NCBI RefSeq assembly: GCF_021083645.1
Contig: NZ_JAJNRQ010000002.1
Location: 248,001 to 312,000, forward strand
From: Schaalia sp. lx-260
GTDB lineage: Bacteria; Actinomycetota; Actinomycetes; Actinomycetales; Actinomycetaceae
DNA: 64,000 nucleotides
Direction of reading: 5' to 3'
Shown: piece by piece, positions 16,866 through 25,627 of the stretch
Layout: every line of letters starts with the position of its first letter
Numbering within the stretch: position 1 is the stretch's first letter
Notes under the pieces: generated by a model
The model's input: the letters and a program-made list of their open reading frames with translations, nothing else
Database searches by the model: none
What the model was told of the DNA's origin: nothing
Translations under genes and position numbers: made by a program

Positions 16866-17888
16866 ATGCCTGAAGGGGATGCCGTTCGGCGTCTGGCTGA
16901 GACTTTTGCCGAAGTTTTCGCGGGTCAACGTTGCATCGTGTCATCCCCGCAAGGTCGTTTTGCAGCTTCTGCCGCCATACTTAATGGGCACCTGCTTGTT
17001 GTTTGCAGAGCAGTTGGTAAACATATGTTCTTAGGTTTTTCCACCGAGGAACATGCAGCAGAATTTCGCACGTATGATTCTTTATCCCTGCAAGGGCAAG
17101 AAATACCTGAACGTGTAGACAAGTGGGTTCATATCCATTTAGGTCTTTACGGCTGGTGGCGTTTTAACGGTGATACCACTGTGAAAGATTATGGTCATGG
17201 GGTGGTACACCGTGTAGGGCCACGCGACCGTCATGTTCCTATGCGCTGGGGGAGTGGTCCGCTCAATGCTCCTGCACCCCAGATCCCTGACCCGGTAGAA
17301 AATGAGTCATGGGAGGTTCCTGAACCTATAGGGCAAGTGCGCCTACGTATTGTCACCACACATGCTGTTGCAGATTTGGCAGGTCCTCATCGCTGTGAAT
17401 TAGTTACTGATGAAGAACGCTGTCTGATTGAATCACAGCTAGGCCCTGATCCTTTGGCTGTTGCTGCTCACAATAATGATGAGATGTGTACGCGTTTTGT
17501 GGAGGCAGTTCGTCGCCGTAAAAGAACCATTGGGGAAATGCTGATGGATCAGTCCATCATTGCGGGAGTCGGCAATATTTATCGTGCGGATGCTTTATTT
17601 TTAGCGGGAATTTCCCCGATGAGGCGTGGTGACCGTATCTCTGTTTCTCGATTACAGCATCTATGGCATGTTGTATGTGAGGTGATGAATCGTGGTTTAG
17701 CAGCGGGCTATCTTATTACTATGTCTCCCGATGAAGCACCCGAGTCAGTAATTGAGGGGGATGAGGAAGCCTCGCGCTGGTATGTATATCATCGTACAGG
17801 GCGTCCGTGTATCCGTTGTGGTACGCATATTGCAGAAAAATTGATGAATAATCGACGTCTATTTTGGTGTCCGAATTGCCAACGATAG
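16866..17888 (+). CDS. Fpg/Nei-family DNA glycosylase (endonuclease VIII-like)
   Basis: A 340-residue base-excision repair glycosylase/AP lyase. The mature N terminus Pro2-Glu3 in MPEGDAVRR is the catalytic start of the family, with the GDAVRR form typical of Nei proteins. A helix-two-turn-helix region around GEMLMDQSIIAGVGNIYRAD (about 219-238) and a C-terminal zinc finger (C315, C318, C335, C338) are present. It is longer than E. coli Nei (263 residues), as expected for actinobacterial Nei2-type proteins. It probably removes oxidised pyrimidines. It sits directly behind leuS in one operon. Confidence 0.9.
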   Translation: MPEGDAVRRLAETFAEVFAGQRCIVSSPQGRFAASAAILNGHLLVVCRAVGKHMFLGFSTEEHAAEFRTYDSLSLQGQEIPERVDKWVHIHLGLYGWWRFNGDTTVKDYGHGVVHRVGPRDRHVPMRWGSGPLNAPAPQIPDPVENESWEVPEPIGQVRLRIVTTHAVADLAGPHRCELVTDEERCLIESQLGPDPLAVAAHNNDEMCTRFVEAVRRRKRTIGEMLMDQSIIAGVGNIYRADALFLAGISPMRRGDRISVSRLQHLWHVVCEVMNRGLAAGYLITMSPDEAPESVIEGDEEASRWYVYHRTGRPCIRCGTHIAEKLMNNRRLFWCPNCQR

Positions 17889-17983
17889 TCTGACATATAA
17901 CCGTGGTTTCACACCTGCAGGGTCTGGAAGCTTCCTCAGATAACCTCAGCGTTTTTATGCTGCCACCCCGTAAAAGCAGGAGT

Positions 17984-18481
17984 CTATTTCGTTGATTCTT
18001 CAAAACCAAGTAAATCGTAAAGACTTGCGGCCGCACTATGATGAGCGTCCAGACGTAAGGACAGGGACTCTTTTCCCCATTTCATGCATCGTCGCGCAAT
18101 CTCAGCAATAAGTGCTGTGGCTATGCCGCGTCGACGAAATTCAGGATCTACCATGAGGTCCAGAACAACAGGGGTGTTTGTGTCTGCTTCATCCCACGGA
18201 GGGCCTACAACAACCAAAATGGCAGCGATGAGCGTCCCTTCATGCCATGCTCCAACAAATGAGTCATCGCGTGGAATACCAAAAACACCGTCGAAGATTA
18301 AACGGAGTTCGTCTGTTGCTTCAAAAAGTGCTTGTGCTGTGTAAGGTGCTTCGTATGCGACGATGTTCAGCACCGCCAATGCGGGAATATCTTGGCGAGT
18401 GAGCGTCGCAATTTCGTAGTTTTCTGGACGCTCGACATCAGCTAACGCTTGTAGTTGTGCTTTCATTGTTCGCTGTGTCAT
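17984..18481 (-). CDS. GNAT-family N-acetyltransferase
   Basis: A 165-residue acetyltransferase with the acetyl-CoA-binding motif A, DPEFRRRGIATALI, preceded by the beta-4 strand VVLDLMV. The start at 18481 (MTQRTMK) is favoured by a -10-like TACACT (18488-18493) six bases before the ATG, implying a leaderless mRNA; a longer frame starts at 18508. It is convergent with the nei-like gene. Substrate unknown. Confidence 0.82.
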   Translation of the reverse strand: MTQRTMKAQLQALADVERPENYEIATLTRQDIPALAVLNIVAYEAPYTAQALFEATDELRLIFDGVFGIPRDDSFVGAWHEGTLIAAILVVVGPPWDEADTNTPVVLDLMVDPEFRRRGIATALIAEIARRCMKWGKESLSLRLDAHHSAAASLYDLLGFEESTK

Positions 18482-18588
18482 AGACCCAGTGTAAGTGATA
18501 CGTAGCACATATATGCTGTTTTGGTAAAAACTTCGGATCTATCTTTCAAACCGACGCATACCTGCACGAAAGAAAGTAGCCCTACAAA

Positions 18589-18623
18589 CGCTTCTCCCTG
18601 TATTTGAAATACAGCAGGAAGCG
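18589..18623 (-). terminator. Probable terminator of cysE
   Basis: On the minus strand CGCTTC/GAAGCG and CTGTATT/AATACAG form a stem with one internal loop and a 3-nt apex. It lies 16 nt after the cysE stop and is followed by TTTGT. The T-tract is short, so the strength is uncertain. Confidence 0.5.
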
Positions 18624-18639
18624 CCAGAAGAAACAGCAC

Positions 18640-19239
18640 TTAAATCAAAAGGGTCGGATCCTCATAGCAGTTTGGGTCAATAATCAAATCAGCATCACAT
18701 TCATTACTTTGTGGAGTTTCACGAATCCGCGCTGGAATACCAATAGCTACGGAATCATCAGGAACATCGCGTGTGACCACAGCATTTGCCCCTACTTTTG
18801 CTCCATTACCAATGACAATAGGACCCAGAATTTTTGACCCTGCCCCTAACATCACATGATTGCCCACTGTGGGATGCCGCTTACCTGGAGTCATGGCGAC
18901 TCCACCTAAAGTTACTCCATGAAAAATCACAACATCATTGCCAACTTCAGCAGTTTGACCAATGACAACACCAGTTGCGTGATCGATAAAAACTCGTCGA
19001 CCAATTTGGGCGGCAGGATGAATGTCAACTCCTGTTACTGCACGGGAGAGTGAAGAAATAACACGTGCAGGCGTACCAAAGCCGCGTTGCCACAGAGCAT
19101 GAGAAATTCTATGTGCCCATAAAGCATGAACACCTGGATAGGCTAAAGCTACTTCTACATTGGAACGTGCAGCCGGGTCACGACGACGAGCGGTACGCAG
19201 ATCTTCAGCTAGCAGTTTCAAGGCGGAAGTCGATGCCAT
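18640..19239 (-). CDS. cysE: Serine O-acetyltransferase
   Basis: A 199-residue enzyme that makes O-acetylserine from serine and acetyl-CoA, the first step of cysteine synthesis. The left-handed beta-helix of hexapeptide repeats is evident ([40 protein letters not shown]), with the active-site DHATG and FHGVTLGG regions. The C-terminal tail ends DPTLLI; such tails bind CysK in the cysteine synthase complex, with the final Ile inserted in the CysK active site. The start MASTS at 19239 is chosen over the upstream MKEV because AGAGG lies eight bases before it. It lies downstream of cysK on the same strand. Confidence 0.93.
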   Translation of the reverse strand: MASTSALKLLAEDLRTARRRDPAARSNVEVALAYPGVHALWAHRISHALWQRGFGTPARVISSLSRAVTGVDIHPAAQIGRRVFIDHATGVVIGQTAEVGNDVVIFHGVTLGGVAMTPGKRHPTVGNHVMLGAGSKILGPIVIGNGAKVGANAVVTRDVPDDSVAIGIPARIRETPQSNECDADLIIDPNCYEDPTLLI

Positions 19240-19369
19240 AGTAACCTCTTTCATTTCACGTGCATCAATCTCGTGTGTACTCGTTCACACACAATATGGT
19301 CCAGTGACGCACCCCAGCCACACAGTCTTGAGGATGTTTTTATGTAGTGGAATATATATCACCGACATA

Positions 19370-19410
19370 CTAGGGTACTCGCACCTGTTTTCGTGGTACG
19401 AGTACCCTAG
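19370..19410. repeat. Perfect 12-bp inverted repeat between cysK and cysE
   Basis: CTAGGGTACTCG (19370-19381) and CGAGTACCCTAG (19399-19410) are exact reverse complements around a 17-nt spacer that can itself pair (CAC/GTG). Neither side has a T-tract, so a simple intrinsic terminator is unlikely. It may be an mRNA-stabilising or processing hairpin in the cysK-cysE transcript, or a palindromic binding site. Confidence 0.8.
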
Positions 19411-19499
19411 ATTCAGCGGTAAGCGTGAAAAATATGAGAAATCAACTGTCATATTTATGAGGTTGATTTTACAGATAGTGTTTCACACAGAGCTGATTT

Positions 19500-20432
19500 T
19501 TAGTCGCGTAGATCCTCAAAAAGCTTTGTAGACAGGTAACGTTCACCTGTATCTGGCAATACCACTACAATAGTTTTTCCAGCATTTTCAGGTCGTTCAG
19601 CAACACGAACAGCAGCAGCAAGAGCAGCTCCAGAGGAAATGCCTACCAGGAGTCCTTCTTCAGCAGCAGCACGACGTGACATTGCCATCGCTTCAGCCGT
19701 GTTAACGGATAGGACTTCATCAACCACAGATGAATCGTAAGTTTGTGCGACGAAGTTCGGGCCAATACCTTGGATGCCATGAGGTGCAGGATCACCCCCG
19801 GTAAGCAAAGGTGATTCTTCAGGCTGAACCGCAATCACCTGAACGGATGACTTACGTTCTTTAAGAACAGCCCCCACGCCTGAGACTGTGCCGCCGGTAC
19901 CAACACCAGCAACCAAAATATCAATATTTCCATCTGTATCGCCCCAAATTTCCTCAGCAGTGGTGCGACGATGAACAGCAGGGTTTGCGGGATTAGTGAA
20001 TTGGGAAGCAATAATTGAACCGGGGCGTTCATCGCGTATGCGTTCAGCTTCAGCAACGGCACCTTTGATACCTGTACTTGGGTCAGTAAGAACGATTTCA
20101 GCGCCAAAAGCACGAATAAGTAAACGCCGTTCAATGCTCATCGATGAAGGCATCGTAATCACTACTTTGTAGCCACGCGAAGCCCCTACCATGGCGAGGG
20201 CAACACCAGTATTACCGGAAGTTGCCTCAATAATTGTACCTCCAGGTTTAAGTTCGCCAGATGCTTCAGCTGCGTCAATAATTGCTGCAGCGATACGGTC
20301 TTTAACTGAGGAAGCAGGATTAAAAGATTCGACTTTCGCTAAAACGCTTGCCTGATTGGAAACAAGGCGGTTCAGACGAACAAGGGGAGTATTTCCAATA
20401 AGTTCAGAAACATTATGAGCAATACGGGACAT
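19500..20432 (-). CDS. cysK: Cysteine synthase A (O-acetylserine sulfhydrylase)
   Basis: A 310-residue PLP enzyme of fold type II that converts O-acetylserine and sulfide to cysteine. The Schiff-base lysine is K44 in SSVKDR. The substrate loop TSGNTG is at 71-76, and the phosphate-binding glycine loop GVGTGGT lies near residue 180. The start MSRIAHN follows the strong site AAGGAG. The partner cysE lies 260 nt downstream on the same strand. A Cys-codon-rich leader peptide lies about 160 nt upstream, pointing to control by cysteine supply. Confidence 0.96.
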   Translation of the reverse strand: MSRIAHNVSELIGNTPLVRLNRLVSNQASVLAKVESFNPASSVKDRIAAAIIDAAEASGELKPGGTIIEATSGNTGVALAMVGASRGYKVVITMPSSMSIERRLLIRAFGAEIVLTDPSTGIKGAVAEAERIRDERPGSIIASQFTNPANPAVHRRTTAEEIWGDTDGNIDILVAGVGTGGTVSGVGAVLKERKSSVQVIAVQPEESPLLTGGDPAPHGIQGIGPNFVAQTYDSSVVDEVLSVNTAEAMAMSRRAAAEEGLLVGISSGAALAAAVRVAERPENAGKTIVVVLPDTGERYLSTKLFEDLRD

Positions 20433-20592
20433 GAGAACTCCTTCATATGAAAGGCCGAGCATACATATGCGATAGAAAACGGCCGCTGAGTGTGAAATAA
20501 CAGGTAAGAAAAGTAAAGGATGAGGGCGAACGCCAGTACGTGCATACCATCAGTGTGAATATGTAAGCGACGTACCAATATAGACGTGCGCC

Positions 20593-20634
20593 CTACAGAC
20601 AACACACAGCGAAACAACAAGCACAAAGAAGCAC
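20593..20634 (-). CDS. Cysteine-rich leader peptide of cysK
   Basis: On the minus strand a 13-codon frame starting at GTG reads MLLCACCFAVCCL then TAG. Five of its 13 codons are TGT (Cys), including two adjacent pairs. It lies 160 nt upstream of the cysK ATG. A promoter-like pair TTGCGA-16-CATATT precedes it. GGCCG and CGGCC arms in the downstream leader could form alternative stems close to the cysK ribosome site. Cys-rich leader peptides that act by attenuation are known from mycobacterial sulfur genes; here the role is inferred. The frame is too short for ordinary gene callers. Confidence 0.65.
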   Translation of the reverse strand: MLLCACCFAVCCL

Positions 20635-20685
20635 AGCAGCTTCAATATGGCTATGTGTGTGTCGTTCGCAAGTCATGTACCCACC

Positions 20686-21348
20686 CTACGATGAAGCGGA
20701 AATCTCGTCCACTTCAACAAGAGTTGTGGTCACTAATTGAAACGCACTTTGCCCTTGCGTCACTCGGGCTACGCACTCAAAAAGTGCTTGTTTTTGCGGT
20801 TCGCAGATAGCGGCCTGCAGGGTAACGTCATTGCCCCATGTAACATTCATAACATGCGCACCCAAGCTACGTATTTCGGCTTCAATACGTCCGGCTTCTC
20901 CAAGCGGGAGATGGGTTTCATACACCTGCATGTCTTTTAATCGAGCACGTGGGGCGCGGATAAGCGCTTCACTTACTGCGCTAGAGTAAGCACGAACGAG
21001 CCCACCTGTCCCTAAAAGGATCCCACCGAAGTAGCGAGTCACAACAGCACATACATTCCATACATCATTATTTCGGAGGACTTCTAGCATGGGATTTCCA
21101 GCGGTTCCTGCGGGTTCACCATCATCACTGGAGTGTTGATGAGGCGATTGTCCCTGCTCGTGGATGAGGTATGCCGAGCATACGTGGCGTGCGGCGGGGT
21201 GTGTGGAGCGCACGTCGTTAATAATGGTACGTGCTTCTTGGGGAGTATCTGTACGAGCGAGAGTGGCAATGAAACGTGATCGTTTAATTTCTATCTCGTG
21301 TTCAATGATTGTGCCCTCACGTAATGTGAGCAGACCGCGAGTATCCAT
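20686..21348 (-). CDS. YigZ/IMPACT-family protein
   Basis: A 220-residue protein with the UPF0029 N-terminal domain: KRSRFIATLA near residue 25, HPAARHVCSAYLI, the DDGEPAGTAGNPML motif, and VVTRYFGGILLGTGGLVRAYS. A short C-terminal domain follows. The start MDTRG at 21348 follows AAAGGA. Bacterial YigZ proteins are related to eukaryotic IMPACT, but their biochemical role is not settled. It stands upstream of the cysK leader on the same strand. Confidence 0.88.
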   Translation of the reverse strand: MDTRGLLTLREGTIIEHEIEIKRSRFIATLARTDTPQEARTIINDVRSTHPAARHVCSAYLIHEQGQSPHQHSSDDGEPAGTAGNPMLEVLRNNDVWNVCAVVTRYFGGILLGTGGLVRAYSSAVSEALIRAPRARLKDMQVYETHLPLGEAGRIEAEIRSLGAHVMNVTWGNDVTLQAAICEPQKQALFECVARVTQGQSAFQLVTTTLVEVDEISASS

Positions 21349-22062
21349 AAGCAGGTCCTTTCTCAATGCGTTGAGGAATACTTTGTGGGACTAAATGAAA
21401 AGAGTTATCTTCGTATTTTGATATGTTGTCGCTACTGCTTCACTACCTTGTATCTGATTCTAGTCAATCCATCTATCCTGTGACGCGCCCCCTTACTTGC
21501 TGTATTCACCCCTTTGAGTCAGTACTTTTATCCTTTTGAGTCCGCTTAATATTCCTCATCGCCGTCATTTCTTTTGAGTTATCATGCTTCTTTTCAGCAT
21601 TGTCTTTTCCTTTATGCATCGTCATCATCCTTATGAAATACCCCAATTTTCCCTGTTCAATTCATCTTTTTCCCCTCTCAATCTTTACTTCCATAGTCCT
21701 TTGGAGTAGCGAATGTGAGTGTATTGAGCCATTAATATGCGTGAAAACAACTGTGGAGAGGAAAGGAATAATCCATTACGGACTTTCCTCATCTAAGTTA
21801 CGCAGCAGCAAATAGTATTGAAAGCATCGATCAACTGATGCGAATAATCTTTGTATATGCAATATTGAGCGTAGATGTAACGAGAATCGCATTATGCTAC
21901 TTCGGCGCGGCATCAAGTATTGCAAATAGACATGTTAAACTTTCCGAGTTGCCATTTGCGCGCATTCTCCTGAGTGGGCGCGAAGCCGAGCCGAGGATGA
22001 GGATTCCACGGATCGTCATCCGGCACGATATACGTCCACGAGAAGATGAAAGGGGTAAGGCA
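21349..22062. other. Long intergenic region upstream of rpmF
   Basis: About 700 nt without a convincing gene, between the divergent yigZ and rpmF. The left part is T-rich, with three irregularly spaced copies of CTTTTGAGT-like words (about 21510-21580). Composition becomes G+C-richer after 21950. A TATGCT hexamer (21893-21898) is a possible rpmF -10; it overlaps an imperfect dyad (21878-21894). An open frame in phase with rpmF covers the last 225 nt but has no ribosome site or recognisable product. Confidence 0.5.
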
Positions 22063-22233
22063 ATGGCAGTACCAAAGCGTAAGATGTCCCGCGCCAACAC
22101 CCGCACTCGCCGGTCTGCATGGAAAGCTGATCTGACCGAGCTGAACACCATCAAGGTTGCAGGTCGTGAGGTCCGCGTGCCGCGTCGTCTGGCGAAGGCG
22201 TACAAGAACGGTCTGCTGGACGTGGAGGCCTGA
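22063..22233 (+). CDS. rpmF: 50S ribosomal protein bL32 (cysteine-free form)
   Basis: A 56-residue protein starting [22 protein letters not shown], the bL32 signature, with basic and Arg-rich composition. It has none of the four zinc-binding cysteines found in many bL32 proteins; actinobacterial bL32 (for example in mycobacteria) is often cysteine-free with a similar [12 protein letters not shown] segment. ATG 22063 follows AGGGGTAAGG. An intrinsic terminator follows. Whether a zinc-containing paralogue exists elsewhere cannot be seen here. Confidence 0.95.
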   Translation: MAVPKRKMSRANTRTRRSAWKADLTELNTIKVAGREVRVPRRLAKAYKNGLLDVEA

Positions 22234-22254
22234 GCCTCTGTTCTGCTGACATTC

Positions 22255-22284
22255 GGCCCGGCAAGTATTTTGTCGGGCCTTTTC
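22255..22284 (+). terminator. Rho-independent terminator of rpmF
   Basis: GGCCCG (22255-22260) pairs with CGGGCC (22274-22279). A G-T wobble and CAA/TTG extend the stem to about 10 bp, and TTTTCTTT follows. It lies 21 nt after the stop codon. Confidence 0.9.
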
Positions 22285-22368
22285 TTTATCATTTTCGCCT
22301 TATCTCAACGAAAGTCCGATGTTTGGGCCTGACTGAAAAAACGCCAAAAGGACACTAGCCTAAGATAG

Positions 22369-22632
22369 GTGACTACTTTTGATGAACTTTTTGCTGAACT
22401 CTCACGTAAAGCGCAGACCCATGAAGCCGGGTCCCGCACAGTTGAAGAACTAGAGCAAGGTGTTCATTTCATCGGTAAAAAAATTGCAGAAGAAGCCGGT
22501 GAAGTGTGGATTGCTGCACGTTATGAAAGCGATGACGACCTGGCACTTGAAATATCGCAACTTTTGTACCATGCGCAGGTTATGATGATTGCTCGTGGCC
22601 TCACTCTAGAAGACGTATATCAAAAGCTCTGA
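22369..22632 (+). CDS. hisE: Phosphoribosyl-ATP pyrophosphatase
   Basis: An 87-residue single-domain enzyme for the second step of histidine synthesis, splitting PRPP-ATP to PR-AMP and pyrophosphate. The MazG-like all-alpha fold is shown by [14 protein letters not shown] (metal-binding Glu residues) and [16 protein letters not shown]. The GTG start lies 7 nt after TAGCCT (22356-22361), a -10-like hexamer, with no Shine-Dalgarno site, so a leaderless mRNA is likely. hisG follows 10 nt later, giving the usual actinobacterial hisE-hisG pair. No His-rich leader peptide was found. Confidence 0.93.
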   Translation: MTTFDELFAELSRKAQTHEAGSRTVEELEQGVHFIGKKIAEEAGEVWIAARYESDDDLALEISQLLYHAQVMMIARGLTLEDVYQKL

Positions 22633-22642
22633 TCGGATTATC

Positions 22643-23503
22643 ATGAATACAACGAATGTATTACGCGTAGCCGTGCCAAATAAAGGATCTCTTTCAGAGC
22701 AATCGATTTCACTCCTATCAGAAGCAGGCTACAAGACACGGCGCCGTGGCCGTGAGTTAGTGTTAAGCGATTCAGATAACAGTGTGGAACTTTTCTTCCT
22801 GCGTCCACGCGATATTGCTGTGTATGTTGGCCGTGGCTCCATTCATGCTGGCATTACCGGTCGTGATTTGTTACTTGATTCAGGAACCGCCGCCGTTGAA
22901 CACCGTCCTTTAGGTTTTGCTCGTTCTACTTTTCGTTTTGCTGCTCCCGTAGGGACAATGCAAAATCTCAGTGATATCACTGGGAAACGAGTGGCGGCTT
23001 CGTACGATCATTTAGTTCGTACTTACCTGGAAGAACACAATATTGAAGCCGAAGTTGTTCACTTAGATGGAGCGGTCGAGTCTTCCATCAGACTCGGTGT
23101 TGCTGATGTTATTGCTGATGTCGTAGAAACTGGGAGCACCCTCAAAACAGCCGGATTAGAAGTATTCGCTGAGCCGATTCTTACTTCAGAAGCGGTGCTC
23201 ATCACCCGCAAGGAACTACGTGAGGATCCTCGCGTCATCACTCTTGACCGCAGGCTTGAAGGTGTACAAGTTGCACGCTCTTACGTACTCGTTGACTACA
23301 ATGTGCGTGAGGTGGATTTAGAGGCAACAATTGCGATCACCCCTGGTTTTGGTTCGCCTACAATCAGCCCTCTTGTTAATACTCAATGGATTGCTGTACG
23401 TGTGATGGTTCCTGCACAAGGAGTGAATCTTGTGATGGATCATCTGCATGAATGTGGTGCCCGAGGCATTATCGTCACCCAAATTGCAGCTTCACGTCTT
23501 TAA
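22643..23503 (+). CDS. hisG: ATP phosphoribosyltransferase, long form
   Basis: A 286-residue HisG that joins ATP and PRPP in the committed step of histidine synthesis. The type II periplasmic-binding-like catalytic lobes are recognisable by [13 protein letters not shown] near the N terminus and [19 protein letters not shown] around residue 157, the PRPP-binding loop. The length includes the C-terminal ACT-like regulatory domain (from about 210), so feedback inhibition by histidine and a hexameric form without HisZ are expected. It is cotranscribed with hisE. Confidence 0.95.
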   Translation: MNTTNVLRVAVPNKGSLSEQSISLLSEAGYKTRRRGRELVLSDSDNSVELFFLRPRDIAVYVGRGSIHAGITGRDLLLDSGTAAVEHRPLGFARSTFRFAAPVGTMQNLSDITGKRVAASYDHLVRTYLEEHNIEAEVVHLDGAVESSIRLGVADVIADVVETGSTLKTAGLEVFAEPILTSEAVLITRKELREDPRVITLDRRLEGVQVARSYVLVDYNVREVDLEATIAITPGFGSPTISPLVNTQWIAVRVMVPAQGVNLVMDHLHECGARGIIVTQIAASRL

Positions 23504-23615
23504 GATGAGCTTTGGCTTTGTAGGGAAAATAACCGGGCGCATATCCCTTGCTTGATAATCCACATGAGGCGTTTCCTATGCCTTGTCTTAAAACCTTGTC
23601 ACGTAGAATATTTTT

Positions 23616-24551
23616 GTGGCTTCTGAGGTCTTAACAAATACGCGTGTGCTCAACTTATTCTTTACAATTCTTTATTCGACCTCAGGGATTTCACGTGCAC
23701 ATATTCGCTCTCTACCAGGATATTCCAACCTGACGACACAGGCATTTGATGTTCAGTTTGAACGGGATAAAGCTGCCCTACGCTCAATAGGTGTAATTCT
23801 GGATAAGAAATACATGAGCAGTTCTGAAGATGAAAAGTACCGTATCGCTTCCGATTTTTTTGCTAAGAAAGATATAACACTTGACATCACCGATATGGCC
23901 CTTATTCAACTGGCTGCATCAGCATGGCAAAAAATTAATCCTCAGCTCATACGTCCTAAACTTGCTGCCGCTGCCCACGATACTGCCACTTCTCGTACAC
24001 AAGATATAACGCCTGTGCGTATTGATTTCAGTGGAGCAGAAAGCGTTGCTGACCTTACACGCGCTATTCATGATCGGTATGTCGTTGTGTTTGATTATTC
24101 CTCACTTAAAGGGAGCGATCAGCGTTCTGTTGAACCATGGCGCATTATTTTACGAGGCCCTTCATTGTATTTATGGGGATATGATTTGGATCGGTTGGAT
24201 CAACGAGTTTTTCGTTTGTCCCGCATAAGATCAGCTATTGAATTTTATGGGCAAGCCGGTGATGCCCAGCCAATGCCAGAGGGAGTTCGTGATCCTTTTA
24301 CAGATTTTCTTGTGGCTCCACGACTGATGATCCGTCTGTCAGCCTTAGATCGTTTTTACCCGCATATTACTCAGTACATTGAAACGGATAACACACAAGA
24401 ATGGCAATGTGTTCACACCGAGGAAGCAGAAAAAGGGGAGTGGATACACAGGATTTTATCTGCAATAGATGACGTAGTTGTTCTAGATCCCGTGGACTTG
24501 CGTGATGAAATCCTTAAACGTTTACACGCGGCAGCGCAGACATCTGAATAA
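23616..24551 (+). CDS. pafB: WYL-domain regulator, PafB-like
   Basis: A 311-residue protein with an N-terminal winged helix (RVLNLFFTILYSTSGISRAHI) and the FERDKAALRSIGV segment that follows it in PafB proteins. The central WYL domain starts near residue 155 (VVFDYSS, EPWRIILRGPSLYLWGYD), and a C-terminal extension follows. In mycobacteria PafB and PafC form one activator of the LexA-independent DNA-damage response. The GTG start lies 6 nt after TAGAAT (23604-23609), suggesting leaderless translation. It is followed 74 nt later by pafC. Neither Pup nor PafA is encoded in the window. Confidence 0.82.
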   Translation: MASEVLTNTRVLNLFFTILYSTSGISRAHIRSLPGYSNLTTQAFDVQFERDKAALRSIGVILDKKYMSSSEDEKYRIASDFFAKKDITLDITDMALIQLAASAWQKINPQLIRPKLAAAAHDTATSRTQDITPVRIDFSGAESVADLTRAIHDRYVVVFDYSSLKGSDQRSVEPWRIILRGPSLYLWGYDLDRLDQRVFRLSRIRSAIEFYGQAGDAQPMPEGVRDPFTDFLVAPRLMIRLSALDRFYPHITQYIETDNTQEWQCVHTEEAEKGEWIHRILSAIDDVVVLDPVDLRDEILKRLHAAAQTSE

Positions 24552-24625
24552 GATGTGTACTCCTACGTCCTATTTCCTTATCAGATTTCTTTGGTGCAGC
24601 GTTACACACAGAAGGGAAAATAAGT

Positions 24626-25627
24626 ATGCCTGAACCTGTTTCCCATGCTCTTGTGCGTTTAATTTCGTTAGTTTCTTGGCTTGGACAACACCAGGGGGCC
24701 ACAATCCAAGAAATTGCGTCCCACTTTGACCGTACTCGTCGACAAGTGAAACGTGATATTGAGTATTTAGGGAATGTGGGAGATTCTTTGCCGGGTGCTT
24801 CTTTTGAAATTGACTGGGCTGCTTACACAGAAACCGGGCAACTTTTCCTTCGTACAACAATGGGCGCTCATTTACCTCCACGGCTGAGCGAAGATGAAGC
24901 AATGGCTTTACTTGTAAGCCTCGAAGCTATCACTGAAACCTTAGATGATGAATTATGCGCCCACCTTCCTCGCACTATTATGAAAATTGGCGCTCTTACA
25001 GGGGTGCCTCACTCCTCCATTTTCCTGAAAGACACACAGTATCGAAAACATAATCCAAAAGTTGCTGTCATACGTGATGCAATTCAGAACAAATACGCTA
25101 TTACTTTTGATTACGTGAATAACTCCGGTAAATGCTCTCATCGATATGTTGATCCACGGGAACTTTCACGTGGACCACATGAGTGGTCTTTACTGGGATG
25201 GTGTCATGAAAATGAAGAAGAACGCACATTCCTTCTTTCACGTATGACCCATATTTGCATCCTCAAAACTTCAGCTACCCAGTTTCCTCATAAATCGACG
25301 GGTACACCTAAGGAAACACAGAACCTCACACAGACCCCTTCTTTACTGTTGAATGCTGAGCAGCCACAACCCCAGTGCGTGCCTATAAAATTACGTACCC
25401 CTGCACGTTGGATCGTTGATGATTATTCACTTCGGATCATTGATGAAGATGAAGGTGCTTTCACGGTTGATTTTCCCCTGTGGAATGACCAGTGGGTTGA
25501 TAGCGTCCTTATGGATGTAGCACCGCATATACTCGATTGTCCTTCTCGTATACGTCAGCGGCTTCACAGGCGCGCCACACGTGCACTCCATATCTGGGAA
25601 ACTATCGGTGTAAAGGAAAAAATATGA
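24626..25627 (+). CDS. pafC: WYL-domain regulator, PafC-like
   Basis: A 333-residue partner of PafB. The N-terminal helix-turn-helix (ATIQEIASHFDRTRRQVKRDI) is followed by the LGNVGDSLPG segment, a WYL domain (ITFDYVNNS, VDPRELSRGPHEWSLLGW) and a C-terminal WCX-like part. It overlaps the helicase gene start by an ATGA junction. In Mycobacterium tuberculosis tatA and tatC lie between pafC and helY; here they are absent. The regulator pair and the helicase are therefore directly coupled. Confidence 0.82.
   Translation: MPEPVSHALVRLISLVSWLGQHQGATIQEIASHFDRTRRQVKRDIEYLGNVGDSLPGASFEIDWAAYTETGQLFLRTTMGAHLPPRLSEDEAMALLVSLEAITETLDDELCAHLPRTIMKIGALTGVPHSSIFLKDTQYRKHNPKVAVIRDAIQNKYAITFDYVNNSGKCSHRYVDPRELSRGPHEWSLLGWCHENEEERTFLLSRMTHICILKTSATQFPHKSTGTPKETQNLTQTPSLLLNAEQPQPQCVPIKLRTPARWIVDDYSLRIIDEDEGAFTVDFPLWNDQWVDSVLMDVAPHILDCPSRIRQRLHRRATRALHIWETIGVKEKI

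Noticed and set aside
21878-21894. Imperfect dyad TAACGAGAATCGCATTA upstream of rpmF as a second Zur site
   Set aside because: Only part of the TGAnAATnATTnTCA pattern of the znuA site is matched, and bL32 here is the cysteine-free form whose regulation by zinc I cannot infer without a paralogue.
21838-22062. 75-codon N-terminal extension of bL32
   Set aside because: The natural bL32 start MAVPKRKM has a ribosome site; the upstream in-frame sequence has no start signal and no similarity to ribosomal proteins.
22285-22368. His-rich leader peptide before hisE, by analogy with the leuA and cysK leaders
   Set aside because: No short frame with repeated His codons is present, and hisE itself seems leaderless.
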